From Chloroflexota bacterium (GTDB lineage: Bacteria; Chloroflexota; Dehalococcoidia; Lucifugimonadales; Australimonadaceae), in contig JAQCEV010000006.1 of assembly GCA_027618515.1 (NCBI GenBank), positions 1 to 50,947 on the forward strand: DNA of 50,947 bases, given 5' to 3'. Each line of letters starts with the position of its first letter. The stretch's first letter is position 1. Below are positions 1 through 8,236 of the stretch, one piece after another. The position numbers and the translations under genes are program-made. The notes under the pieces are model-generated. The model did not search any database. It worked only from the letters and a program-made list of their open reading frames with translations, and had not been told where the DNA came from.

Positions 1-447
1 AATCCTGAAACAACAAACCCACATCTCCTCGGGGCGCTTTGTCGTTCACGGAAAGGCCAAGTTTCTGGGGTAAATGAAGCCAAATGAGCACGTTTGACCA
101 TACCCACGCAGCGATCCCTATTCGTCTCAGGAGCGACAAACCGTCTGCAGCTAGCTAGTCAGAGGCAAACCAAGAGGATCAAATTTGCTCATCTCAAGTC
201 GTCAGTGATCAGAAAGCGATCCAAAGTGCTCCGCACATGGTCAAAACGGCTCGTTGCCAGCCCACCGAAAGGAACCTCTCACCCTTCAAGCGTCGCGCAG
301 AGCCACACTGCCTCGCCACTCCTGAATGATAAGAAATGAGACAAAATGAGACACATCAAGACGCAAGCGAGATTCGCACACGGGGGAACCCGTAGTTGAG
401 CCCTCCATCGCTGCTCGTGTAGTGCAACCCAGCCCGGGCAACCAAGC
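1..447. other. Intergenic region, no confident gene
   Basis: No open frame here looks like a protein with a recognisable family, and the one forward frame (about 94-339) has a biased Ser/Arg/Lys/Thr composition typical of chance translation. The stretch is less GC-rich than its neighbours. A short direct repeat AATGAGACA occurs twice close together around 335-353. I see no tRNA-like cloverleaf or terminator. It probably contains the downstream region of the minus-strand DUF1232 gene and possibly the edge of a gene outside the window. Confidence 0.5.
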
Positions 448-852
448 CTACTGGTGCGAACGCAGATCCTCGTGAGGAGTGTCGTCACCTGGCTCATCGG
501 GGTCGGGCGCATCGGGGCCGGGCGACGAGGGGTCGGACGACGGGGGTCCATCCGTGGCGCGACCCTCTTCGTGCATCAGCACCTGGAAGTCAGCGTCGAT
601 CGAGTCACTCTTGCCTTTTTCGTAATCCGCCACGGCCTGCTGGCCCTTGTTGATGAAAATGCTCAGCAGAACGGTAACCACGATCAGGTCATCCATCATC
701 CCGAAAGGTCGGAAGTCGATGATGAGCTCACGTGGGAATATCAGGTAGACGAACGCGAAGATAGGCAGCGCCTTCAACCGACGAGGCACAGCAGGGTGCC
801 GCATAAGGTACGCCACCGAGAATATCCGCCGCAGAAAGAAGAGAAACGCCAC
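448..852 (-). CDS. DUF1232 (YkvA-like) small membrane protein
   Basis: The protein has about 134 residues. The centre carries the DUF1232 signature: a hydrophobic YLIFPRELIIDFRPFG segment followed by MMDDLIVVTVLL, matching the family pattern of a proline/aspartate turn between two membrane-associated helices. The C-terminal third is acidic, Pro/Asp/Ser-rich and probably disordered (repeated PD and DEPGDD stretches). I place the start at GTG 852 because AGGGGGAT lies about six bases upstream; a GTG at 912 in the same frame would add 20 residues. The molecular role of DUF1232 is unknown. It is divergent from holA, with about 125 bases between them. Confidence 0.7.
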   Translation of the reverse strand: MAFLFFLRRIFSVAYLMRHPAVPRRLKALPIFAFVYLIFPRELIIDFRPFGMMDDLIVVTVLLSIFINKGQQAVADYEKGKSDSIDADFQVLMHEEGRATDGPPSSDPSSPGPDAPDPDEPGDDTPHEDLRSHQ

Positions 853-978
853 GCTTGATCCCCCTGTGGCCGCCAGTATATCCCTGGATAGCACCGAGCC
901 AGGCATTGGCACCCAGCCGCTATCGCCGACGCCACAACCCTGCTATACCAAGAGCAGCGAGCAAGCAGAGGGCCCCAC

Positions 979-2019
979 TTGATATACGTTTACTACGGCG
1001 AAGACGACTTCTCCTCCTCAGAGGCCATCAAGCCTCTCATCGAGGCGGTCGGTACCGAGGACATGCGTGACACCAATGTCACGACCATCGAAGGCGGTCG
1101 ATTCACCATCGATCGCTTCGGCGCAGCAGCAATGGTCGTGCCGTTCCTGGCGGATAGGCGTCTCGTGATCGTACGGGGCCTGCTCGCCACGGCTGAGGGG
1201 CAACGTGGTGGCGCCAGGCGCGGTCGCAAGGCCAAGGGCGAAGACGAAGGCCCCGCTGCAGGACTCGCGAAGCTCCTACCCGACCTCCCTCCCTCCACCG
1301 ACGCCGTGTTCATCGACGGCAAGATCGGCGCCGCCAACCCGATATTGGCCGCCATCAAGGCGCTCGGACCAGAGCTGGTCAAACCCAGGGAATTTCAGCT
1401 GATGCGCCGAGACTCCCTCGGTGGCTGGATCCGCGATCGCGCAGCCGCGAAGGGTGCCACCGTCGAGCCTCAAGCCATGACCGAGCTTGCCGAGATCGTC
1501 GGCCCCAATCTGTGGGCGCTGGACGGCGAGATCGAGAAGCTCGCCATCTACGTGGGTGCTCGGCCGATCACCTTGGCCGATGTCCAAGCGCTCGTCGCCG
1601 GCAACCGTGAAGCCAGCGTCTTCGAACTCGTCGACGCCATCATGGACAAGCGTCCCGGCACCGCTCTGGAAGTCTGCGAAAACCTCATGGACTCCGGCGC
1701 CACTGGCCCCTATCTCATCTCCATGATCGCCCGGCAAGCCCGCATGGTCGCTGTCGCCCAGGACCTCGCCGCCCGCAAAGTCCCCCAGAACGAATGGGCC
1801 CAGCGCATCGGCACGTCATCCGACTTCGTCGTCCGCAAGACATCCGAGCAAGCCCGTCGCTTCTCCCCCGCAGCCGTCCGAGGTCTCTACCGTCTGCTCC
1901 TGGAAGCAGACATGGCCATGAAAACCTCTGACACCACCGACGAACTCGCCCTCACCGAACTCCTCGCCCAGGCAGGCACCCTCCAAGCCACCGCCCGGCC
2001 CGCCGCTAGGCCACGCTAA
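979..2019 (+). CDS. holA: DNA polymerase III subunit delta
   Basis: This 346-residue protein matches HolA in length and layout. It starts MIYVYYGEDDF, the usual N-terminal strand plus the degenerate nucleotide-binding loop of the delta AAA+ fold, and continues with an R-rich clamp-loader core (LADRRLVIVRGL) and the C-terminal helical collar domain (ISMIARQARMVAVAQDL, then LLEADMAMKTSDTTDELALTELL), which is typical of delta. Delta opens the beta clamp inside the clamp-loader complex. The start is TTG at 979, preceded by GAGGG at good spacing. An inserted basic loop around residues 75-85 (GGARRGRKAKGED) is longer than I would expect and may be disordered. Confidence 0.88.
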   Translation: MIYVYYGEDDFSSSEAIKPLIEAVGTEDMRDTNVTTIEGGRFTIDRFGAAAMVVPFLADRRLVIVRGLLATAEGQRGGARRGRKAKGEDEGPAAGLAKLLPDLPPSTDAVFIDGKIGAANPILAAIKALGPELVKPREFQLMRRDSLGGWIRDRAAAKGATVEPQAMTELAEIVGPNLWALDGEIEKLAIYVGARPITLADVQALVAGNREASVFELVDAIMDKRPGTALEVCENLMDSGATGPYLISMIARQARMVAVAQDLAARKVPQNEWAQRIGTSSDFVVRKTSEQARRFSPAAVRGLYRLLLEADMAMKTSDTTDELALTELLAQAGTLQATARPAARPR

Positions 2020-2121
2020 GCGTGAGTCGCCCTGCGTGCCAACCGGCGCCGCGTACCAGCCAGCGCCCCGTGTTAGAATTTATTCGTTAGATAGGCAAGC
2101 GACCGGAGAAGGGTGGATGCG

Positions 2122-2316
2122 ATGTTTGGACTGAATCCTTGGGAACTGGGCATGATTCTGATGGCCATCCTGCTACTCTTCGGCGCGAAGCGCGTTCCGG
2201 AGATCGGACGCTCCCTCGGCAAGGGCATCCGCGAGTTCAAGTCCTCCGTCGAGGGCAAGGACGATGACGCCGAGAAGACCGAAGAAGAGAAGACCGACGC
2301 GGCCACCAAGCCCTAG
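2122..2316 (+). CDS. tatA: Twin-arginine translocase subunit TatA
   Basis: A 64-residue protein with the full TatA layout: one N-terminal membrane helix (LNPWELGMILMAILLLF), the FG hinge, the amphipathic helix KRVPEIGRSLGKGIREFKSS, and a highly charged Asp/Glu/Lys tail. TatA oligomerises to form the translocation path for folded proteins. ATG 2122 gives the usual MFGL start with GAAGGG upstream; a GTG at 2113 would add three residues. It stands alone, ended by an intrinsic terminator, about 2 kb from the tatB-tatC pair on the other strand. Confidence 0.9.
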   Translation: MFGLNPWELGMILMAILLLFGAKRVPEIGRSLGKGIREFKSSVEGKDDDAEKTEEEKTDAATKP

Positions 2317-2347
2317 GTCGCTTTTTCGCAGATAGCACGCAGACGGC

Positions 2348-2382
2348 AAAGCCGCCCTCCCCGTGGAGTGCGGCTTTTCCTT
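2348..2382 (+). terminator. Intrinsic terminator after tatA
   Basis: AAAGCCGC (2348-2355) pairs with GCGGCTTT (2370-2377), with an inner CCTCC/GGAG pairing, followed by a T-rich run. It lies about 30 bases after the tatA stop codon and overlaps the most upstream in-frame start of the following acetyltransferase. Confidence 0.8.
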
Positions 2383-2400
2383 TTCTTGTTCCTGGGAGTA

Positions 2401-2817
2401 TTGGGGACTATCGCGATCATCAAGTTCAGTTCCGCCAAAGACATCCCCGAAGACAGCCTCCGGTACCTCTACGAGGCCAACGATTGGTCGGCTATCGCTG
2501 ATCCTGAAGCTCTTCGAGGCGCCCTAGCCAACTCCCACTCCGTCGTCACCGCATGGGATGGCTCGCGCCTCGTCGGGCTTGGCTCAACGCTCTCCGACGG
2601 CCACTTCGTCGTGTATTACTCACACCTGCTCGTCCACCCCGACTATCAACGAACCGGGATCGGCACCGCCATCACCAAACGCCTCCAGGACGAGTACGCC
2701 GGGTTCCACCAGCACGTCCTGATCGCCGAGGGCAACGCAGTCGCGTTCTATCGCAAGATGGGGTTCGAACAAGCCGACGATCACCTGCCGATGTGGCAGG
2801 CAGGGTTTGCGCCCTAG
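2401..2817 (+). CDS. GNAT family N-acetyltransferase
   Basis: About 138 residues with the GNAT fold: strand VVTAWDGSRLVGLGS, strand YYSHLLVHPDYQRTGIG containing the acetyl-CoA pyrophosphate-binding Q/R-x-x-G-x-G/A motif (motif A), and the closing AVAFYRKMGFEQ segment (motif B). It should transfer an acetyl group to an amine, but the substrate cannot be read from sequence. The frame is open back to GTG 2368, but that codon lies inside the tatA terminator and would add an artificial FLFLFL stretch. TTG 2401 gives a natural N-terminus, although the GGGAG before it is very close. It runs tail-to-tail with the MFS gene. Confidence 0.78.
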   Translation: MGTIAIIKFSSAKDIPEDSLRYLYEANDWSAIADPEALRGALANSHSVVTAWDGSRLVGLGSTLSDGHFVVYYSHLLVHPDYQRTGIGTAITKRLQDEYAGFHQHVLIAEGNAVAFYRKMGFEQADDHLPMWQAGFAP

Positions 2818-2820
2818 CGC

Positions 2821-4119
2821 CTAGGCCCAGGCCACAGGCACAGCGCGCCTCACCGGTCGCCGCGCGAACAGCATCAGCACGAACGCCACCGCGCATAACA
2901 CCGCGAACGTTATGAATGCCCGAGCGTACCCGCCTGTGAAGTCGTAGATCAACGCCGCAATCACAGGCCCAGAGCCCAGCGACACGCCCCACGTCATCTG
3001 CAAGATCCCAGAGATCGCGCCCAGGTTCGTACGACCGAAGTAGTTCGCGAGCAGCAGCGTCGGCATCGACAGCGCACCGCCAACCAGCAGGCCGGACGCG
3101 AACGATATCGCGAACGCCTCAGGCGGGGTGTCAGCGTTCAACAACGCCAGCATCAGCCCCGTCGCCAACGCGTATTCCAACGTGATCAGCCCTCGGACAG
3201 AAACCCGATCCGCGAGCAACCCCCACGTGATTCCGCCCGTGGTCAGCCCGATGGCGAACGTGCTCACCACTGCGGCAGCAGTCCCCGCCGATATCCCCTG
3301 CTCCACGTAGTACGCCAGTTGATGGAACCCAACTCCCGTCGACGACAGCGAGTACAAGCCGCCAGAGATCGCCACCAGCCAAAGAGCCGGACTGCGCATC
3401 GCCTCTGACAGCGTCCAGTCATCCGCAGCGACAGCCGCAGCAGCGGCGCCATTCGCATCCTCAGGAGGCGCCTCGTCGCCATCGGGCAGCAACCCGATGT
3501 CCTCAGGCCGACGTGCGCCCAACACCAGCGTAGGCACGACTCCCAGCACGATCGCCAGCACGCCAAGTGCCATCCACGCCTCGCCGATGCCGTAGCGACC
3601 GATGATCGCCGTCACCGCCACCGGCGCAGAGATCAACCCCATCGCGCCCAGTCCACCCAGTAGCGCGGAAGCCTTGCCGCGTCGCCTGCTGAACCACTTC
3701 GCCACCGTCACCTGATTCGGGAACTGCACGAACGCTTGCCCCGACAGCCGCACGAACGCGTAGACGACGATGAACATCGGCGCGACCGTGACGCCAGACA
3801 GCACGAAGCAACCCAGGCCAGTCAGCGTCGCACCGATGGGCACGACCACACGTGAGCCATAGCGATCCAGGATGCGGCCCACGATCGGCCCCGCCACCAT
3901 GACGCCGATCCCACCGATCGTTGTCCCGCTGGCGATGACCGTCTTGCTCCAGCCGTACTCCTCGGTGAGCGCGGGCACGAAGACGCTGGAGACCTCCACC
4001 GCCGACGACACACGCGACGCGTTCGCCAGCCCGGCGATGACGACGATGATCCAGCCGTAGTAGAAGGGTGTTACCCGTGATAGACGCTGAGCGACTGCAC
4101 TGATGGCGCTAGCCCCCAC
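2821..4119 (-). CDS. MFS transporter (oxalate/formate or monocarboxylate type)
   Basis: A 432-residue polytopic protein with 12 predicted membrane segments in two halves. The opening FYYGWIIVVIAGLAN and the GxxxDRYGSR-type loop (GRILDRYGSRVVV) after helix 2 are typical of the major facilitator branch that includes OFA and bacterial monocarboxylate carriers. A hydrophilic, acidic loop (GDEAPPEDANGAAAAAVAADD) separates the halves. It probably moves a small organic acid by proton or anion exchange; the substrate is unknown. The GTG start at 4119 overlaps the end of tatC by 11 bases, so it is likely translated from the tatB-tatC message. Confidence 0.85.
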   Translation of the reverse strand: MGASAISAVAQRLSRVTPFYYGWIIVVIAGLANASRVSSAVEVSSVFVPALTEEYGWSKTVIASGTTIGGIGVMVAGPIVGRILDRYGSRVVVPIGATLTGLGCFVLSGVTVAPMFIVVYAFVRLSGQAFVQFPNQVTVAKWFSRRRGKASALLGGLGAMGLISAPVAVTAIIGRYGIGEAWMALGVLAIVLGVVPTLVLGARRPEDIGLLPDGDEAPPEDANGAAAAAVAADDWTLSEAMRSPALWLVAISGGLYSLSSTGVGFHQLAYYVEQGISAGTAAAVVSTFAIGLTTGGITWGLLADRVSVRGLITLEYALATGLMLALLNADTPPEAFAISFASGLLVGGALSMPTLLLANYFGRTNLGAISGILQMTWGVSLGSGPVIAALIYDFTGGYARAFITFAVLCAVAFVLMLFARRPVRRAVPVAWA

Positions 4120-4960
4120 GCTTCCGGAAGCGCCATCGCCACAACTTCAAGACGCGGAGCGGCCTGAATAAGCGCCCGATGCGACGCCCTATCCCGCCCA
4201 ATCGGCCAACTCGGCCCGTCCGCGCGTCCGCCTCGGCAGCGCCACTCCGCAATCGCTGGCCAAGCCTCGAGAGGATGATCCCTAGTTCGTACAGGATGAT
4301 GATCGGCACCGCCACCAGCACCTGGTTCACGGGGTCGAACGTCGGGGTGATGATGGCAGCTGCGATGAACGCCAAGACTATGGCGAACCGACGGAATCGC
4401 GACAACAAGCGTGGCGTGACGATGCCAAACCGCGACAGCGCGAACAGCACCAACGGTATCTGGAAAACCACGCCCATCCAGAACATCAGCGACACGATCA
4501 CACCCACGTAGCTAGAGATGCGGATCTCCGGGTCTACGTGCTCGATGCCGAACTCCGAAAGGAACTTGAAAGCAGGCGGGAATAGCACGAAGTAGGCGAA
4601 CGCTGCCCCACCAGCAAAGGCAACCAGGACAGCGGGCAATAGGACGTAGAGATAGGCCTTCTCACGACCCGTAAGACCAGGTGAGATGAACATGATGACC
4701 TGATACAGGATCACCGGCAGCGCTGCGACGAAGCCTGCCATGAGCGTGACCTTGAAGATCACGCCCACCGTCTCCAGGACCTCGGTCGCGATTGGCCTGT
4801 CGTCGCCGCTCCCGTAGCCCGGCTCTAGCAGGAACTCCAGCAGCAGGTCACGGAACACGAACGCCACGATCACCGCGAGCACCAAGAAAATCACCGTGAA
4901 CATCAGCCGTTTGCGCAGCTCATCCAGGTGATCCCTGAGCGTCATCGCCTCGTTCGCCAC
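4109..4960 (-). CDS. tatC: Sec-independent protein translocase TatC
   Basis: A 283-residue protein with six membrane helices. It begins MTLRDHLDELRKRL, the classic TatC N-terminal motif that contacts the twin-arginine signal, and includes FISPGLTGREKAYLYVLLPAV and the later PTFDPVNQVLVAVPIIILYELGI, which is also conserved. TatC with TatB forms the signal-peptide receptor. The C-terminal tail is long and very basic (about 45 residues rich in Arg). Start is GTG 4960 directly after the tatB stop, or ATG 4945; spacing to tatB indicates co-transcription and coupling. Confidence 0.93.
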   Translation of the reverse strand: MANEAMTLRDHLDELRKRLMFTVIFLVLAVIVAFVFRDLLLEFLLEPGYGSGDDRPIATEVLETVGVIFKVTLMAGFVAALPVILYQVIMFISPGLTGREKAYLYVLLPAVLVAFAGGAAFAYFVLFPPAFKFLSEFGIEHVDPEIRISSYVGVIVSLMFWMGVVFQIPLVLFALSRFGIVTPRLLSRFRRFAIVLAFIAAAIITPTFDPVNQVLVAVPIIILYELGIILSRLGQRLRSGAAEADARTGRVGRLGGIGRRIGRLFRPLRVLKLWRWRFRKRGG

Positions 4961-5284
4961 CTAGCGATCAGCGGACGTATCGTCCGCTGCCTCCGCATCA
5001 CCGCTGGCTGCCATCGGCTCGTCGTCGTCCACGTCGTCCAACGAACCACGCGCCACGGCGTCCTCTGGCCCGTCCACCGGCTCGCGAGAAGGTGAACTGG
5101 GTGATGGCTTCTCATCTAGTGCCACCGTCGCGGCATCAGCCATCGAGCGAAGGAATCGCTGGGACTCGCGCCACCAGCGACCGGCCTGGCGAGCCACATC
5201 CACCATCCTCGCTGGCCCCAGCACGAGCAGCATCACCACCAGGATCGCGAACAACTCTAGATTGCCGATGCCAAAGAGATTCAT
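4961..5284 (-). CDS. tatB: Twin-arginine translocase subunit TatB/TatA-like
   Basis: About 107 residues. The N-terminus MNLFGIGNLELFAILVVMLL is a single membrane helix, followed by the GP hinge (VLGPARMVDVARQAGRWW) and an amphipathic helix. The GP hinge and the longer acidic tail fit TatB better than TatA. The ATG at 5284 overlaps the stop of the upstream methyltransferase-Maf gene (ATGA), and tatC follows at once. A frame open further upstream lies inside the preceding gene and is not a credible start. Confidence 0.85.
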   Translation of the reverse strand: MNLFGIGNLELFAILVVMLLVLGPARMVDVARQAGRWWRESQRFLRSMADAATVALDEKPSPSSPSREPVDGPEDAVARGSLDDVDDDEPMAASGDAEAADDTSADR

Positions 5285-7218
5285 CCGCCGCGCATCCGCT
5301 TGGGCACCGGCGCACCCGCCCGCTTCGCGCACTCTGGGCAGAGGGACAGCTCTGGCCATGGAAGGTCGGGCTTCGGCGTGATCCGGAGACCGAACCGCTC
5401 CGCCTCCTTCAACAGCGTGCATACGGGCAAGCCAACCACGTTCAGGTAGCAGCCGCGAACCTCAGCAGCGGGCGAGAACCCCTCATGCTGCACCGCGTAC
5501 GCACCTGCCTTGTCGAACGGGTCTCCTGACGCTATGTAAGACTCGATCTCGTCATCGCTATAGTCGCGCATGATCACGCGTGTCGCCCGGAACGCCGTAC
5601 GCTCATCGCCCGTCGCCGCATCGATCAGCGCCACGCCCGTGATCACACGGTGCTCTCGGTTCCGCAGCGCCCGCAGCATCCGCCAAGCGTCATCGGCGTC
5701 CAGCGGCTTGCCTAGCACTTCGCCATCAAGCTCAACCACCGTATCCGCGCCCACGATCGTTCCTGACTCACGCAACGCCACCGACGCACGAGCCTTGATC
5801 AGCGCTCGCTCGACGGCCACGTCCTGGGGTTCCTGGTCAGGCCTCGCGGCGGGCTCCTCTACGTCGTTCGGTGCCACGTCGACTTCTAGGCCCAATCGGC
5901 TCACGATCTCGTGTCGTCGAGGAGAGGCCGACGCAAGCACGAGCTGCGAGCGCGCCTGAAGTTGCGCATGCCGCTCGGGATCGAACGTCAGGATGCTCAC
6001 GCTCTCGACATGCTGGGTCTGGGGGAACATGTCCACCGGCGTCACCGAATCCAGCGTGAACGGCCCCGCAGTGAGCAGCGCCAGATCACGGGCAAGCGTT
6101 TCCGGCTCGCACGACACGTAGACGATCCGGCGTGGGGGGCTGTCCAAGAGTGCGTCTATCGTTCCTGGCATGCAGCCTGTCCGTGGAGGGTCGAGGATGA
6201 TCGCATCCACGCCGTCCGCCACGAGCTCCGCCAATACGTCCTCGGTGCGCGCCTGGCGCAGTTCCACGTTGGCGATACCCGCCACGTTCACGCGAGCGTC
6301 GATCAAGGCGGACGCCGACTCCTCAACCGCGATGGCCCGCTTCACGTGATCCGCGAGCAACACGGCGAACGTCGCCACGCCCGCGTAGGCGTCCACGATC
6401 GTCTCTTCGCCCGTGAGCTCCAGCGCCTCGATCACCCGTGTCATCATCCGCTCGGCCTGGTGCGTATTCACCTGGAAGAACGAAGGAGAAGACACCTGGA
6501 ACGTGTGGCCCAGCAGCTCTTCCTTGTAGTGTTTCTGCCCAGACGCCATGGGAACGCCGACTTCGCTGAACGTGGGCTGCAACAACCAATCGCCCGTATT
6601 CACGCCGTAGCGCAGCGAAAGCTGGGTAGTCTCGGCAACATTGCCCTGAAGCTTCTCGACAGCCTCGTTGATCCAGTCAGCCATCAGCAAGCAGCGATCG
6701 ACCTCCACGTGCTGACGCTTCTCGCGATGGACGTAGCCGATGCGCCCTGGGCGTGGCTCGGGCTTGCTGATCGTGAAGCGGGCGTGATTGCGGTAGCCCA
6801 GCGGCTCGGGGCTCGGCAGCGTCTCGCCGACGACCGCGCCATCCAACTCGCCGATCCGCACCAGCGCATCGACCACAGCTTCGCGCTTCATCTCAAGCTG
6901 ACGCTCGTAAGAGATGTGCTGGAACTGGCAACCGGTACATGCACCGAAGTACGGGCACGGAGGCTCCACCCGGTGGGGCGAGGGTTTCAGCACCTCCACC
7001 ACCTCAGCGGCAAAGTACCCGCGTCGTTCGCGGATGACCTCGGCTACGACGGTCTCGCCAGGGATGCCACCGAAGACATACACCGGCTTACCATCGACCT
7101 CCGACAACGCCTCTCCCAACCGACCTAGGCCGGTGAGTTCAAGCGTGAGGAACCATTGATTATCGTTAGGGGTAGCAACCATCCCTGAAATATTAGCAGG
7201 CGCGAGGGGCGCGCCCAC
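5281..7218 (-). CDS. RlmD/TrmA-type RNA uridine methyltransferase fused to Maf nucleotide pyrophosphatase
   Basis: This 645-residue protein joins two enzymes. Residues about 20-78 form a TRAM RNA-binding domain. Cysteines 88, 94, 97 and 176 match the [4Fe-4S] ligands of RumA/RlmD enzymes. The SAM-binding motif VDAYAGVATFAVLLA (about 276-290), DPPRTG (343-348) and the catalytic-loop VSCEPETLARD with Cys370 are intact, so the first part should make 5-methyluridine in rRNA or tRNA. From about residue 425 the chain is a complete Maf domain: LVLASASPRRHEIV, GADTVVELDGEVLGKP, then YAVQHEGF and NVVGLP. Maf proteins hydrolyse non-canonical or modified NTPs such as dTTP/UTP and m5UTP-like forms. A short tail ends with CPEC (627-630). 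Start could be GTG 7218 or ATG 7182. Confidence 0.9.
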   Translation of the reverse strand: MGAPLAPANISGMVATPNDNQWFLTLELTGLGRLGEALSEVDGKPVYVFGGIPGETVVAEVIRERRGYFAAEVVEVLKPSPHRVEPPCPYFGACTGCQFQHISYERQLEMKREAVVDALVRIGELDGAVVGETLPSPEPLGYRNHARFTISKPEPRPGRIGYVHREKRQHVEVDRCLLMADWINEAVEKLQGNVAETTQLSLRYGVNTGDWLLQPTFSEVGVPMASGQKHYKEELLGHTFQVSSPSFFQVNTHQAERMMTRVIEALELTGEETIVDAYAGVATFAVLLADHVKRAIAVEESASALIDARVNVAGIANVELRQARTEDVLAELVADGVDAIILDPPRTGCMPGTIDALLDSPPRRIVYVSCEPETLARDLALLTAGPFTLDSVTPVDMFPQTQHVESVSILTFDPERHAQLQARSQLVLASASPRRHEIVSRLGLEVDVAPNDVEEPAARPDQEPQDVAVERALIKARASVALRESGTIVGADTVVELDGEVLGKPLDADDAWRMLRALRNREHRVITGVALIDAATGDERTAFRATRVIMRDYSDDEIESYIASGDPFDKAGAYAVQHEGFSPAAEVRGCYLNVVGLPVCTLLKEAERFGLRITPKPDLPWPELSLCPECAKRAGAPVPKRMRGG

Positions 7219-7295
7219 GACTCTTCGTCAGACGACCGATGATGCACGTACCAGGTCACATGCATTTTCATCGGCGTAGAAGATAGACTGCCGGT

Positions 7296-8033
7296 ATGAC
7301 AACAACGTACACCCGTCATCTACCCATCGAGGGCACGCATAGCTTCCGGGACGCCGGAGGCTACGCGACGCGAGACGGGCGTTCGGTTCGGTGGCGGACG
7401 CTGTTCCGGAGCGATAGCCATCACGAGCTGACCGACGCGGGCAAACAGGCCATGTACGATCTCGGCATCCGTACCTCTATCGATCTACGAGCCGAACACG
7501 AGAGTCAGTTCATGCCGAGCCTTTTGGCGTCCGATCAAAGTATCGCGTACTGGCAGTTGCCTCTGAGGGCCAAAGGCTCGGACACGAGGGCGCCCAGGGC
7601 CAACGACCTGGCAGAACTCAATCGCATCTTCTTCGACACCGGCCACGACAGTTTTTCGGCGATCCTCCACGCTCTGGCTGAGGGCGATCCGTTCCCCATC
7701 GTGATCAACTGCGCCGTTGGTAAAGACCGAACCGGTCTGATGGTGGCGCTCCTCTTGGAACTCGCGGGAGTCCATCGCGACGACGTCGTCGCAGACTACG
7801 CGTTGACTGCCAAGCACGCGGGCAAGCGCATCGAGCAGATCGCCGCAGTCGCGCTCAAAGACGGTCGAGACGCGGCGCAATTCGCAAGGCTGATGGAATG
7901 CCGCCCGGAGACCATGGCAGAATCCCTCGCATACCTCGACGACCAGCACGGCGGCGCCGAGCAGTACGTCAGCAAGATCGGCCTCAGCCCGGCGACTATC
8001 GCCGCGGTGCGCGGGGCGCTTCTGGAGAACTAA
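7296..8033 (+). CDS. Tyrosine-protein phosphatase, IphP/Y_phosphatase3 family
   Basis: A 245-residue protein. It opens with the family signature SFRDAGGY and the VRWRTLFRSD strand, followed by TSIDLRAEHE. The active-site loop is CAVGKDRTGLM near residue 146, a C-x5-R cysteine phosphatase motif with the KDRTG ending typical of this family. These enzymes remove phosphate from phosphotyrosine or sometimes phosphoinositides; the bacterial target is unknown. It is transcribed away from the methyltransferase-Maf gene and is followed after two bases by a small membrane protein gene, so it may lead a short operon. Confidence 0.85.
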   Translation: MTTTYTRHLPIEGTHSFRDAGGYATRDGRSVRWRTLFRSDSHHELTDAGKQAMYDLGIRTSIDLRAEHESQFMPSLLASDQSIAYWQLPLRAKGSDTRAPRANDLAELNRIFFDTGHDSFSAILHALAEGDPFPIVINCAVGKDRTGLMVALLLELAGVHRDDVVADYALTAKHAGKRIEQIAAVALKDGRDAAQFARLMECRPETMAESLAYLDDQHGGAEQYVSKIGLSPATIAAVRGALLEN

Positions 8034-8035
8034 CC

Positions 8036-8236
8036 ATGACCGCATTGCACGTCCTGGGAGCAGACCACTTCTGGAGCTACGTGCCGATGTACGTCGTCTT
8101 GGGCTTGTTCTTGTTCGTCGGTTCGATAGCATTGCGCACCAAACTCCAACGCACCCTTGATAACGAGAAGCGGCCCGACCCCAACACGCGAGGCGAGCGT
8201 TCGGATAATTCCTCCGACGACATGAAGGATTCATGA
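8036..8236 (+). CDS. Small single-pass membrane protein, unknown function
   Basis: A 66-residue protein with one clear membrane helix (YVPMYVVLGLFLFVGSIAL) and a polar, charged C-terminal half (KRPDPNTRGERSDNSSDDMKDS). It starts two bases after the phosphatase stop and its own stop overlaps the next start (ATGA at 8233-8236). The tight packing on both sides supports it being real. I recognise no family. Confidence 0.6.
   Translation: MTALHVLGADHFWSYVPMYVVLGLFLFVGSIALRTKLQRTLDNEKRPDPNTRGERSDNSSDDMKDS

Noticed and set aside
94-339. An 81-codon frame near the left end
   Set aside because: TTG start without a clear ribosome site, biased composition and no recognisable motif.
5285-5422. A longer N-terminus for TatB
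   Set aside because: It lies within the preceding Maf-coding region and would precede the membrane helix that normally begins the protein.
5911-7128. A 405-codon open frame on + opposite the methyltransferase-Maf gene
   Set aside because: It is the antisense shadow of a clearly coding gene in GC-rich DNA; its protein is rich in Arg, His and Gln with no family features.
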